Counted from the first letter of the stretch, positions 16,626-25,989 are shown. The stretch is DNA of 64,000 bases from Bifidobacterium mizhiense (GCF_020884755.1 NZ_BPWE01000002.1:248001-312000), one strand, 5' to 3'. Numbers and translations are program-made. Notes: generated by a model not told the origin, from the sequence alone.

Positions 16626-17585
16626 ATGGCAGAAGGACAAGAGCTCCTGTTGCGCAAGGATCTTGAGCGGGTTGTCGACCGCCTGCACCAGGAGCGTACT
16701 CATGTGGCACCCTATCAGGAGGATTACCGTCGTCTGCTGGATAACCACGGCAAGATGATTCGCGCCGCCATGGTGGTTCTCTTCGCCCGGGCAGGGGCAC
16801 AGATCGAAGGGCGCTTGGACGATACCGTCATCACCGGCGCCGCCGCCATCGAGATGCTTCATCTGGCCACCTTGGTCCATGACGACGTTCTGGACAACGC
16901 CCCCATCCGCCGCAACAAGCCCACGGTCCACACCATCCGGGGCAACAAGGCCGCCATCTATCTAGGAGATTTGATCCTTTCGCGTTACATGGAGATCATG
17001 GCCTCCATCGCTCCTGACACAGCCTTTATCCGCGAGCAGGCCGGTACAGTCTGCGAAATCGTAGGCGGCGAACTTTACCAGGAGTCAGACCGTCACCACA
17101 CGCATATCACCATTGACGATTACGATCGAGCCATCTCAGGCAAGACCGCAGCCCTCTTCCGCCTGGCCTGCCTGACCGGGATCCGCCTTGATGGCCAGCC
17201 AACTGACTCGGCCTTGGAGCAGACCGCCAGGGACTTCGGCGGCAATCTAGGCATGGCCTTCCAGATCATCGACGATATCAACGATTTTGATCTGGATCGT
17301 GACACCGGCAAGCCCAAGCTGGAGGATATCCGCGACGGAATCTACACTCTGCCGGTTCTACTCGGATTCCAGGAGGACGAGAACTTCAGGACACTGGTGC
17401 AGCAAGACGATCCCGACCGGGTGATCGACTACCTCAGAGCCCATCCCCAGTTGATGGAGGGCAGTCGGCAAACCGCCAAGGACTATCTGCAACGGGCTGC
17501 GGACAGCCTAGAGGACTCCCCCATGGACAAAGGCGTACGTAATCTATTGCAGCGGATTACAGTCAAGCTGACAGTCCAGGTCTGA
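16626..17585 (+). CDS. Trans-polyprenyl diphosphate synthase (medium/long chain)
   Basis: A 319-residue all-alpha prenyltransferase. First Asp-rich motif LVHDDVLDNAPIRR and second FQIIDDINDFDLD are both intact, with GGELYQE and KTAALFRLA between them. It condenses isopentenyl diphosphate onto an allylic primer. The lack of bulky residues just before the first motif (AIEMLHLATLVHDD) points to a longer product, as in the quinone side-chain or octaprenyl class, but chain length cannot be fixed by eye. It converges with the cytochrome bd genes, so a role in making the quinone tail for them is an attractive inference. Confidence 0.88.
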   Translation: MAEGQELLLRKDLERVVDRLHQERTHVAPYQEDYRRLLDNHGKMIRAAMVVLFARAGAQIEGRLDDTVITGAAAIEMLHLATLVHDDVLDNAPIRRNKPTVHTIRGNKAAIYLGDLILSRYMEIMASIAPDTAFIREQAGTVCEIVGGELYQESDRHHTHITIDDYDRAISGKTAALFRLACLTGIRLDGQPTDSALEQTARDFGGNLGMAFQIIDDINDFDLDRDTGKPKLEDIRDGIYTLPVLLGFQEDENFRTLVQQDDPDRVIDYLRAHPQLMEGSRQTAKDYLQRAADSLEDSPMDKGVRNLLQRITVKLTVQV

Positions 17586-17736
17586 CCGAATTCGCACGAC
17601 TGAACCAGCTCGGTCAAACCTGAACGAGTGCAGTTAGTTCGGTTTCGGATATACCCCGAATACGCATCAAAACCCCGTTCCTTGCTTGGCATTGCTTTAC
17701 GCTGTCTGCAGCTGATGGCAAACACCCTATGACAGC

Positions 17737-17778
17737 AAATCCCCCGTTCCGAACCATACGGTCCGAAGCGGGGGATTT
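17737..17778. terminator. Bidirectional terminator hairpin between the convergent polyprenyl synthase and cydA genes
   Basis: AAATCCCCCG and its complement CGGGGGATTT flank a partly paired GC-rich loop region. It lies 150 bp after the plus-strand gene and 36 bp after the cydA stop. Short T runs lie at both outer ends, so it may serve both strands. Confidence 0.75.
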
Positions 17779-17814
17779 ACCGAAGGGGAAGGAAGGGTTG
17801 AGGTCAGGCGACCT

Positions 17815-19308
17815 TTATGCCAAGGCTACCCGAGCCGGTGCACCATGCACCTTGGCAGTCTGCGGCCCATTGCCGTCATCCGGCTTGTAGAAGGGTCCCT
17901 GGTGCAGGGTTCTCCTGGTGTAGAAGATCATGACTCCGCCCAGAACCAGGAAGAGCAGGAAGTAGACGATGCAGGTGAAGAGCAGGTTCGGCACCGTGCT
18001 GGTGGGTGAAACGCCATCGGCAATGGTCTGATAACCGTAAACCAGCCATGGATAGCGACCAAGCTCAGTCACCAGCCAGCCACTGGTCGTCGCAGCGAAG
18101 GGAGCGAAGGTAAAGATACCCATGATCCAGAGCTTCCAGCGTGTGGTGAACAGGGTGTTCTTCTTCTTCCGTGTGAACCAGAGCACCAATGCTGATATCA
18201 GGGCAAAAGCAAACCCAATTCCGACCATCAGACGGAAGACCCAGAATAGGGTGGTAACCGGCACGTAGTAGTTCATGTCCTTGCCAAATTTGGCGTCATA
18301 CTTCTCGTGCAGCTCCTTGTTGACGGTGTTCATGCCCTTGACGGCGCCTGTCTTCTTGCCATAAGCCAGCTGCGACATGGCTCCGGGAATCTCGACGGAC
18401 CCTTCAATCTTATGGTCCTTCTCGTTGATCAGAGCCACGGCATTCCATGGGGCGGGATCACCGGTGTCCTCGTAGATGCCCTCGGTGGCAGCCAACTTCA
18501 TGGGCTGATCAGTCACGATGTACTTGCCCTGCAAATCACCGTAGGTGATCACGCAGATGGAACCGATAAGCCCAAGCAGAGCGGCCAGACGGATGGACTT
18601 GGTGAACAGGTTGACCTTGGCCTGCTTCTCGGAGTCGGCCTCGACAGCGGCCACGGCCTGGTCCTTATTCCCCATATGCATCCTCAGCAGGCTGAAAGCG
18701 CTGCAGCCCATGACCACAAAGGCCCCTGTGCAGACGGCGGCGAAGAAGACGTGGGGGAACTCAATCCACAGCTGGGGATTGGATATGACATCACCAAAAC
18801 TGCGCAGCCGCACATGGCCGGTGGCCTGGTTGATCTCAAATCCGACCGGGTGCTGCATGAAGCTGTTGGCAGCCAGAATCCAGATGGCCGACATGGAGGA
18901 GCCCAGGAAGGTCAGCCAGATGAAGACCGCATGCACGGCCGGCTTGAACCGATTCCAAGTGAACATCCACACGCCGATGAAAGTAGACTCCAAGAAGAAG
19001 GCCAGCAGGGCCTCAATGGCCAGGGGGGCACCGAAGATGTCACCCATGAACCTGGAGTAGTTGGACCAGTTCATGCCGAACTGGAACTCCTGGATGATGC
19101 CGGTGACCACGCCGACTGCGAAGGAAAGCAGGAAGATCTTGGACCAGAACATGGTCATCTTCTTGTAGACATCCTTCTTGGTCACAACATAGGTGGTCTC
19201 CATGATGGCGACCGCCAGGGCCAGACCGATGGTCATAGGGACATAGAAGAAGTGGAATATCGTCGTCATGGCGAACTGGAATCTAGACAATCCCAATACA
19301 GTGAACAT
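17815..19308 (-). CDS. cydA: Cytochrome bd quinol oxidase subunit I
   Basis: The haem-bearing subunit that oxidises quinol and reduces O2 to water. The N-terminus LSRFQFAMTTIFHFFYVPMTIGLA contains the conserved haem-ligand His; the quinol-binding Q-loop region is present but short (497 residues in all, so the short-Q-loop class), and TELGRYPWLVYGYQT is the conserved segment before the last helices. About nine hydrophobic helices. Start ATG at 19308 follows GGGAGG. It is the last of the cluster (ndh, cydB, cydD, cydC, cydA on the minus strand) and is separated from cydC by 260 bp, so it may have its own promoter. Most bacteria have cydA first. Confidence 0.95.
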   Translation of the reverse strand: MFTVLGLSRFQFAMTTIFHFFYVPMTIGLALAVAIMETTYVVTKKDVYKKMTMFWSKIFLLSFAVGVVTGIIQEFQFGMNWSNYSRFMGDIFGAPLAIEALLAFFLESTFIGVWMFTWNRFKPAVHAVFIWLTFLGSSMSAIWILAANSFMQHPVGFEINQATGHVRLRSFGDVISNPQLWIEFPHVFFAAVCTGAFVVMGCSAFSLLRMHMGNKDQAVAAVEADSEKQAKVNLFTKSIRLAALLGLIGSICVITYGDLQGKYIVTDQPMKLAATEGIYEDTGDPAPWNAVALINEKDHKIEGSVEIPGAMSQLAYGKKTGAVKGMNTVNKELHEKYDAKFGKDMNYYVPVTTLFWVFRLMVGIGFAFALISALVLWFTRKKKNTLFTTRWKLWIMGIFTFAPFAATTSGWLVTELGRYPWLVYGYQTIADGVSPTSTVPNLLFTCIVYFLLFLVLGGVMIFYTRRTLHQGPFYKPDDGNGPQTAKVHGAPARVALA

Positions 19309-19568
19309 CGTTCCTCCCAATCTCTGCAGGGTTCGTCGGGCGCGGGTACACGGGTCGAATCCGGACGGATTCAGATATGACCAGGCTTGTGCCCACGAGA
19401 ACCTTCAGCTCTCCCCGACTTTGCCACCTGGTCGCTTCCTCGGGCTCCGGTTTCCATGCCGTCCAGTCCATGAACCGACGGCGCACGGTGACCGGCCGGG
19501 AAGCCATCCGCCAAGATCGGCGACCCGACAACCGTGCAAAATTCATTGCTCGGGAAACAGCCTGATGG

Positions 19569-21428
19569 TCATTCAACAGGGTTCCGTCCATCTGAATCTG
19601 ACTGCTTCTTTGAGTATATCCCTTGACCGGCACCCTTGTCCACGTCCGAGACGTCCATGCGATAAAGTTCACGGAAACGGGCGTTTTCATGGTACAAATC
19701 AACAGGCCGACCCTGCATGGCTATATGACCATCCTGCATGAAGATTACCTGGTCGGCCTCCTCCAGCCCCTGAAGGTGGTGGGTCACCCAAAGAAGGGTG
19801 CGATCCTGGCTGACCTTGAAGATCATGGCCATGAGCCGCCGCTCGGTTATGGGATCCAGACCGATGGTGGGCTCGTCCAGAAGGATGATCGGCGTGCGCT
19901 TGAGCACAATCCTAGCCAGGGCCAGACGCTGACGCTGGCCACCTGAAAGTCGGCCGCCGGCCTCATCCACCGGCGTGTCGATTCCCTGGGGCATGTCATC
20001 CACGACCTGATCCAGCTGCACAGCCTTCAAGGCCTGGCGAACCTGATCGTCATCGGCCTGGGGGGCGCCCAGACGCACATTGGAGGCAATGGTGGTGTTG
20101 AAGAGGAAAGCCTGCTGGTTCAGGTAGCCAAAGAGCTCAGGACGCTGATCCTGCAAGGCATCGACCGGTATTCCATTGATCAGGATGCGGCCACTGGTGG
20201 GGCGCAGGTCGCCCAGAAGCAGCTGAAGGACCGTTGTCTTTCCCTCGCCGCTGGGACCGAGCAGGGCCACACGTTGACCGCCTTCGATCCGCAGGCTGAA
20301 GTCGTCCAGCAGCAGGGGGTCATCAGGACCGTAGGAGAAGCTGACGTGGTCGAAGACGATTGACTTGATCGGCCCCTCCAACCTGGTCTGGGCACTCGGT
20401 TCAATTCGCCGGGACTCGACGCGCTCGGTCAGATCATTCAGGTGGTCCAGCGAGTCAGTATAGAGGGGAACCTCAGCCACAGCCTGGGAGACCACGATGA
20501 AGCAGTCGACCAGGGGGAAAACCGCCAGGACCACGGCTGCCGCGAAGTCAGCAATGGAGGTGGAGCTGGTCATGCGTAGATCCGCTCCAACAATCAGAGC
20601 CACCACCATGAGGGCGAAAATCATCTGGATGCCACAGTTGCGCCAGCGTTCGAACCGCTTCTGCTCTCTGCGGCCGGTGGCGATGTCGTTGAAATCACCG
20701 GACGCCGTGTCCACGAAGCGGCGCCGACGGCGAGTGATCACCCAATCGCCCAGGCCCATGTAGCTCTCAGTCACGGCCGTGTACTGATCCTGCCGCCTTG
20801 CCTTCTCCATGTCGTAGCGCCCATCTGAATAAGCCAGCGAGACCAGCGGTACCAGGATCAGGATCAGGGCGAAAAGCAGGAAGAGCAGGAGCGAAGTCAG
20901 CCAGGAGAAGACGCCTACAGCGATGGTGACGACCACCCACATCATGTAGGCCACGACCGTGGGGAAGATGGTGCGCAGGTAGAAGTTCTCCAGATGGTCC
21001 AGGTCGTCCGAAAGCATGCCCAGAACCGTGCCCGTGCGCTCATGCTCGTTCAGGAAGGCCGCGTCCTGCGAGAGGGTGCGGTAGAGCTGCACCCGCAGCT
21101 TGGAAACCACCCGGAGCACCCAGTCATGGCTCTTGATGCGCTCCAGGTACTTGAATGTGGGCCGTCCAATGCCAAAGGCCCTGGTCAGCACCACCGGCAC
21201 GTATACGGCAAAGATGTTGAAGGGGTGGCGGGCCGACCTGCTGATCAGGAAGCCCGAGGTGAACATCAGCCCGGCCGCGCATACGAAGGTGATGGTCCCC
21301 AGGAAGAAGATCAGGGCAAGCAGCCCCTTATTCTGACGAAGGTAGGGCCAGAACCAATGATCCCGGTGCCAGATATGCATATAGCCTGACAGCCCCCGAC
21401 CGCGGCGGGAGGTCTTCGACGATCCCAT
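19569..21428 (-). CDS. cydC: ABC transporter CydC-type half (ATP-binding/permease), required for cytochrome bd
   Basis: A 619-residue fused transmembrane and nucleotide-binding half-transporter. The TM region starts with HWFWPYLRQNKGLLALIFFLG; the ATPase has Walker A GPSGEGKTT, signature LSGGQRQRLALARI, Walker B IILLDEPT and the switch HHLQG. CydDC exports thiols (cysteine, glutathione) and is needed to assemble cytochrome bd. Start at 21428 lies 19 bp after the cydD stop and follows GGAAGAG; upstream in-frame codons overlap cydD. It is separated from cydA by a 260-bp gap with no clear gene. Confidence 0.92.
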   Translation of the reverse strand: MGSSKTSRRGRGLSGYMHIWHRDHWFWPYLRQNKGLLALIFFLGTITFVCAAGLMFTSGFLISRSARHPFNIFAVYVPVVLTRAFGIGRPTFKYLERIKSHDWVLRVVSKLRVQLYRTLSQDAAFLNEHERTGTVLGMLSDDLDHLENFYLRTIFPTVVAYMMWVVVTIAVGVFSWLTSLLLFLLFALILILVPLVSLAYSDGRYDMEKARRQDQYTAVTESYMGLGDWVITRRRRRFVDTASGDFNDIATGRREQKRFERWRNCGIQMIFALMVVALIVGADLRMTSSTSIADFAAAVVLAVFPLVDCFIVVSQAVAEVPLYTDSLDHLNDLTERVESRRIEPSAQTRLEGPIKSIVFDHVSFSYGPDDPLLLDDFSLRIEGGQRVALLGPSGEGKTTVLQLLLGDLRPTSGRILINGIPVDALQDQRPELFGYLNQQAFLFNTTIASNVRLGAPQADDDQVRQALKAVQLDQVVDDMPQGIDTPVDEAGGRLSGGQRQRLALARIVLKRTPIILLDEPTIGLDPITERRLMAMIFKVSQDRTLLWVTHHLQGLEEADQVIFMQDGHIAMQGRPVDLYHENARFRELYRMDVSDVDKGAGQGIYSKKQSDSDGRNPVE

Positions 21429-21447
21429 GCTGTCTCTTCCGGCGGTT

Positions 21448-23418
21448 TCAGTCCTGCTGGTAGTCGGCAATCTGGTTCCCTCCCATCTCATCGATCAGCG
21501 CATCCAATGGTCCACCCTGACCGATCAGCTCGTGCGGATCGCCCTGGGCCACAATTCGTCCATGCTCCAGCATGATCACCCAGTCCATGTTGGCCAACCA
21601 GTGCAGCCGATGGGTGGCCAGGACTACCAGGTGCCCGTCCATGATGGGCAGCAGGGTCTGCTTCAGGTCGTATTCGGTCTCGATGTCCAGATGGGCTGTG
21701 GGCTCGTCAAAGAACAGAATCTCGCGTGAGGGATCCAGGATGCCCCTGGCCAAGGCGATTCGCTGGGCCTGGCCGCCGCTGATACCGCGGTTGCCTTCTC
21801 CGATTTGGGTGCCCAGACCGTCGGGCAATGTTTTCAGCCAGTCGGTCAGTCCAGCCCGATCGGCTGCACGGGCCACTTGGGCATCATTTGCTTCTTGGTT
21901 GTAGAAGCGAATGTTGTCGGCCACGGTACCGTGGAAGATGAAGGGGTTCTGGGGAATGTAGCTGATGTGCCGCTGCCAGGCAGCCACGTTGCAATGCTCC
22001 AGCTGATGACCATCCAGATCGATGGTGCCTGCCTTGGGCTGATCAAAGCCGGCCAGCAGATCCATCAGCGTGGACTTGCCAGCTCCGGAACGACCGACAA
22101 TGGCCACCTTGGAAAAACCATGCAGGTTGAAGTCCAGGCCGCTCAGTGCCAGTGGCTGCTCTTCTGAACCCTCCTCGGACCCATTGATCGGTGAATCCGC
22201 GACAGCCTCGACTCCAGCTCCTTGTGGTGCTGTAGAACCGGACTCAGCCGAGACGGCCCCTCCATTACCGCCATGAACCTTGGGTGACTTGGGCTTGCGG
22301 CTCTTCTTGCTGGTTTTTTGGCTCTCGGACTTGGCCATGGCATCCATCTGCGCCCCGGCTGAAGCATTGCTCTCTACCGGTTTGGGACCAGGATAGGCGA
22401 AGTCGATTCCTTCCAGGTGCAGGTGGCTGTCTTCCTTCCACCCGGACCAGTCCAGCTCCTCCAAGCGCTTGGGCTCTGGCTGGGCCAGCATATCCGCAAT
22501 ATCGTCCAAGGCGTTCTTGCCGTTCAGCGTGGCGTGGAAATCATCCCCAAACTGGCGGATGGGCATGAAGTACTCAGGAGCCAGAATCAGGGCCAAGAGG
22601 GCTGGAAAGAGCTCCACCTTGGCATTGATCAAGTTGTTGCCCAAGAAGACAGCCATGATGGCGATGGCCAAGGTAGCAAAGAAGTCCAGAGCAAAGGTGG
22701 AGGTCATGGCCACCCGGATAACGCTCATGGTCCTCTTGCGGAAACGGTCCGAGACCGAATAGATCTCGTCCTCGTACTCCTTGTCAATGCCCAGCATCTT
22801 CAGGGTCGGCAGACCAAGCACCGTATCCATGAACCTGGTGTTGAGCTTGCGGAATTGGGCATACTGACGGCTGGAGCGATCCCTGGCTGCCAGACCCAGG
22901 ATGACCATGAAGAAGATGAGCAGGGGCAGCATGAGCAGGAGGATGAGCCCCGAACCTGCATCCTGAGTCCAAACCACAACCAGGACAATCAATGGGATGA
23001 AGATGAGATCCATCATCTTTGGCAGGACCGTCAGTACGTAGGTGCGCACCTCATCGAGCCCATCCACCAACATGGTGACGGCCGAGCCTGTGCCACGCCG
23101 AGCCAGAGCCGATGGCCCCAGCGAGAAGACCTTGTCCTGAATGCTGGGTCGCAACTCGGCTACGATGGCGTCGGCACGATCAGTGGCACAACGATCCTTG
23201 GCCACATCGCAGATCTGTCGACAGGTATAGGCGGCCAGAAAGATCAGTACCGGCACCACCAGCACCTTGAGGTTCTGAAGGTGCCAAATACGCACCAGAG
23301 CCAAGGTCAAACCGTAGGCCTGAACCACCACGCCTATTCCCTGGAGCAGGGACAGCGCGGCCAGCAGGCCCAAGGTGGACCGGACTCCGTCGAAACGGAA
23401 GAGATTTTTGTCAATCAA
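21448..23418 (-). CDS. cydD: ABC transporter CydD-type half with a ~75-residue low-complexity insert in its ATPase domain
   Basis: A 656-residue half-transporter, partner of CydC. TM segments occupy about residues 15-290. The ATPase domain begins HLEGIDFAYPG, but residues ~347-421 (Ser, Lys, Gly, Glu-rich, with KTSKKSRKPKSPK) are inserted between the A-loop strand and ALSGLDFNLHGFSKVAI; then Walker A GRSGAGKST, signature ISGGQAQRIALARGI and Walker B EILFFDEPT are normal. The start is a TTG at 23418 with CCGGAGG eight bases before it; a nearby ATG in another frame ends at once in TGA. It starts ~60 bp after the cydB stop. Confidence 0.92.
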   Translation of the reverse strand: MIDKNLFRFDGVRSTLGLLAALSLLQGIGVVVQAYGLTLALVRIWHLQNLKVLVVPVLIFLAAYTCRQICDVAKDRCATDRADAIVAELRPSIQDKVFSLGPSALARRGTGSAVTMLVDGLDEVRTYVLTVLPKMMDLIFIPLIVLVVVWTQDAGSGLILLLMLPLLIFFMVILGLAARDRSSRQYAQFRKLNTRFMDTVLGLPTLKMLGIDKEYEDEIYSVSDRFRKRTMSVIRVAMTSTFALDFFATLAIAIMAVFLGNNLINAKVELFPALLALILAPEYFMPIRQFGDDFHATLNGKNALDDIADMLAQPEPKRLEELDWSGWKEDSHLHLEGIDFAYPGPKPVESNASAGAQMDAMAKSESQKTSKKSRKPKSPKVHGGNGGAVSAESGSTAPQGAGVEAVADSPINGSEEGSEEQPLALSGLDFNLHGFSKVAIVGRSGAGKSTLMDLLAGFDQPKAGTIDLDGHQLEHCNVAAWQRHISYIPQNPFIFHGTVADNIRFYNQEANDAQVARAADRAGLTDWLKTLPDGLGTQIGEGNRGISGGQAQRIALARGILDPSREILFFDEPTAHLDIETEYDLKQTLLPIMDGHLVVLATHRLHWLANMDWVIMLEHGRIVAQGDPHELIGQGGPLDALIDEMGGNQIADYQQD

Positions 23419-23479
23419 TGCATTATCCTCCGGATGCGCTCCGGTCCTGCCAGCACTGCCCCCCTGCCTCCTGTAATTT

Positions 23480-24532
23480 TCAGACGGTCTCAGCCACAGT
23501 GGCCGAAGGGGCCACAGGCGAGGTCAAATGGGCACCATCAGTGTCCAGCCGCTTGCGCTGGATGAAGTAGCTCCAGATGAAGTAGGCCAGCATGATGGGC
23601 AGGAAGATGCAAAGCACCACGGTCATGATCTTCATGGTCAGCGGTGAGGCCGAGGCATCCTGAATCAGCAGGTTGTGAGCCGGATCATCAGCGATCATCA
23701 CGCGCGGGAAGAGCCCGTTGAAGATGAAGGCGATGATGGCCATCAGGGTGATGCCTGAGCAGGTGAAGGCATAGCCGCCGTGCTTCTTGAAGACGGCAAC
23801 GTGGCCTCCAATGACCGATGCAAGGATGATGACGGTGATCAGCCAAGTGGACAGCGGGCGGGCCTTGTAGAAGTCGGTGTTGAAGATGGCCAGAAGCACG
23901 AAGACAACCAGGGCCGGATAGGCGATCCAGTAGGCCTTCTCGCTGACGTTGAGCATCCGGCGGGAATCCATGACGCCCATCTTCAGGCTCAGGAAGTGTA
24001 GGCCATGAACGAAGCTGAAGAAGACGACAGCAATGCCACCGACCACGGACAACCAGTTGAACACGTCGAAGAACCCGGGCCAGGCATCGCCGTTCTTATC
24101 CATGGGGATGCCCTGGATCAGGCTGGTCAGCATCATGCCCAGGAAGAATGGCGCAAAGAGCGAGCCTATAAAGTTGGCCCACTGCCAGACACCACGCTCA
24201 CGGCTGGTCAGTGCGTGGGAGGCAAACTCGAATGAAACACCACGCAGAATCAGGGAGACCAGCACCAGGAAGAGCAGAAGGTAATACCCCGAGAAGAGGG
24301 AGGCGTACCAAAGCGGGAAAGCGGCGAACATAGCGCCACCGGCGGTGATCAGCCAGACCTCGTTGCCATCCCAGTGGGGGCCAATGGCCCTCATGAAAGT
24401 GGCGCGCTCATCACCGTCGCGGGCCACGAACCTGGTAGCCATGCCAACGCCGAAGTCGAATCCTTCTAGCAGAAGGAATCCCGCAAAAAGCAGGCCGATG
24501 ACAAAGAACCACAAACCTTGTAGAAAACTCAT
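23480..24532 (-). CDS. cydB: Cytochrome bd quinol oxidase subunit II
   Basis: The 350-residue partner of CydA, with eight to nine hydrophobic helices. It starts MSFLQGLWFFVIGLLFAGF and has the strongly conserved LEGFDFGVGM and HWDGNEVWLITAGGAMF segments. The ATG at 24532 follows GGAGAG and overlaps by four bases (ATGA) the stop of a small upstream ORF; the open frame continues upstream but with no family similarity. It is the first cyd gene of the cluster rather than following cydA, an unusual order. Confidence 0.95.
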   Translation of the reverse strand: MSFLQGLWFFVIGLLFAGFLLLEGFDFGVGMATRFVARDGDERATFMRAIGPHWDGNEVWLITAGGAMFAAFPLWYASLFSGYYLLLFLVLVSLILRGVSFEFASHALTSRERGVWQWANFIGSLFAPFFLGMMLTSLIQGIPMDKNGDAWPGFFDVFNWLSVVGGIAVVFFSFVHGLHFLSLKMGVMDSRRMLNVSEKAYWIAYPALVVFVLLAIFNTDFYKARPLSTWLITVIILASVIGGHVAVFKKHGGYAFTCSGITLMAIIAFIFNGLFPRVMIADDPAHNLLIQDASASPLTMKIMTVVLCIFLPIMLAYFIWSYFIQRKRLDTDGAHLTSPVAPSATVAETV

Positions 24533-24759
24533 GCTAATGCCACTCTCCTCTCGCTCCTGCCGATCCGCGCACGGGCACGGGGGCCTCCACTGTCCCGACG
24601 GAGGCCGCAATCGGCCACGGTCTTCGCCGGAATGAGGAGGAGCAGGAGGCAGTCAATGATATCGATGGACGCAGGGCCGATGGCCATCGTCGCCCAGAAC
24701 GATCCAATCCGAGGCTGGAAAAGGACGAACATGTGCCGTTTCCTCATGACCCGAATCAT
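24529..24759 (-). CDS. Small ORF translationally coupled to cydB, unknown function
   Basis: A 76-residue reading frame between ndh and cydB. AGGAGG stands six bases before its ATG (24759), and its TGA overlaps the cydB ATG in ATGA, a layout typical of coupled genes. The product has a basic start (MIRVMRKRH), a hydrophobic middle (about residues 18-47, with ASIDIIDCLLLLLIPAK) and an Arg-rich tail. It may span or lie on the membrane. It does not resemble CydX. Alternatively it is only a leader that sets cydB translation. Not recognised; real translation is inferred from the start and overlap. Confidence 0.5.
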   Translation of the reverse strand: MIRVMRKRHMFVLFQPRIGSFWATMAIGPASIDIIDCLLLLLIPAKTVADCGLRRDSGGPRARARIGRSERRVALA

Positions 24760-24813
24760 GTTCATCCTCCTCTCCCTCGTCGTCTAGCCCCTTGCGTCCC
24801 TTGAGACGCTGGT

Positions 24814-25989
24814 TTAGTTGCTCTCCAACATGGTACGCACGTCAGCCAATTCCAGAACCGACCGCTCGTTCACGATCCACTTCAGAACCGAGACCGCCTT
24901 GCCCTTGAGCTTCAGCGTGCCCATACGGTCAATTTCGGCAACCCCGGCGTGGGGGCCAAGGGAGCACACGGTCCCCAGGCTCCGGAAGGTGAACCGCTGG
25001 GGCTCCTGCCCCCGCATTCTGGCGAGGACATTCGCAGCCGCGGTATCAGCCTGGGCCATCGAAATCTGTGCAGTGGTTGGGTAGAGCCGACCCGATTGGG
25101 GGTCGGGAACGGCACTGACATCACCCACCAGGAACTCCTCTGGATGCTGCTCCACCGACAGGTCATCCCTGACCACTACACGGTTACGCTTCTGATTATA
25201 CCCGGAATCAGCAATAACGTGGCTCCCACGCACACCCGTCGTCCAAATGATCGTGTGGGCCTTGAACTCCTGGTCATTGGAGACCACAGCATCCTGCTTG
25301 ACCTCGGTGATAGGAGTCGAAGTGTGGAAGTTGACTCCCCGCTTGCGCAGGTAATCCACAGCCCAGTCAACCAGGTCCTTGCTGAACATGGGCAGAATCT
25401 TGGGCGAGGCCTCTATGCAGTCCACCTTGACCTGATCCATGGGGAAGCCCAGGCGCTTTGAGAGCTGAGGCAGACGGTAGACCAGCTCGCCCAGATACTC
25501 GATGCTGGTGAAGCCAGCACCGCAGACCACGATGCTCAGATCCAGCGGATCATGGCTGGTCTGGTAGCGGGCCAACGTTTGCTCAAGTTTCTTGCGGGCC
25601 GCCAGAGCGGTGTCCACATCAACAAGAGGCCACCCATACTCATCGGCCCCCTTGATGCCGAAGGTTTCGGACTCGAAGCCCAGGGCGTTGACCAGGTAAT
25701 CATAGGACAGAGGATCGTGATGCTCCAGGCTGACCTTGCGGTTGTCCTGATCGATGCCAACCACCTTGTCAATAATCAGCTCCACCGAATCAGGCAGGGA
25801 CTTGCGCAGGTCGAAGACCACATCCGCCGGCTCCTTGGTTCCTGCCGCCACCTGGTGCAGCTGGGTGGACTCGTAGTGGTACTCGTTCTTATTGACCAGG
25901 ACTATATGGGCATCGGTCTTTGCACGAGCCAGCTTCTTGACCACGCGAAGACCCGCATAACCAGCTCCCAACACCATGATTGTCGTCAT
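24814..25989 (-). CDS. ndh: Type II NADH:quinone dehydrogenase
   Basis: A 391-residue FAD flavoprotein that passes electrons from NADH to quinone at the inner face of the membrane without pumping. The FAD dinucleotide site is TTIMVLGAGYAGLRVVKKL, the NADH site is LSIVVCGAGFTSIEYLGEL, and the second FAD segment is EFLVGDVSAVPDP. TAQISMAQADTAAANVLA is the typical C-terminal helix. Start at 25989 follows AAAGGTG. It heads the respiratory cluster, 54 bp before the small ORF that leads into cydB, so NADH oxidation and quinol oxidation look co-expressed. Confidence 0.92.
   Translation of the reverse strand: MTTIMVLGAGYAGLRVVKKLARAKTDAHIVLVNKNEYHYESTQLHQVAAGTKEPADVVFDLRKSLPDSVELIIDKVVGIDQDNRKVSLEHHDPLSYDYLVNALGFESETFGIKGADEYGWPLVDVDTALAARKKLEQTLARYQTSHDPLDLSIVVCGAGFTSIEYLGELVYRLPQLSKRLGFPMDQVKVDCIEASPKILPMFSKDLVDWAVDYLRKRGVNFHTSTPITEVKQDAVVSNDQEFKAHTIIWTTGVRGSHVIADSGYNQKRNRVVVRDDLSVEQHPEEFLVGDVSAVPDPQSGRLYPTTAQISMAQADTAAANVLARMRGQEPQRFTFRSLGTVCSLGPHAGVAEIDRMGTLKLKGKAVSVLKWIVNERSVLELADVRTMLESN

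Noticed and set aside
22417-23565. A 382-residue plus-strand frame opposite cydD
   Set aside because: Antisense shadow rich in Gln/His/Gly; CydD is complete on the minus strand.
24529-24759. CydX-type oxidase subunit as identity for the small ORF
   Set aside because: CydX is ~37 residues with one helix near the N-terminus and lies after cydB; this frame is longer, lies before cydB and has an Arg-rich tail.
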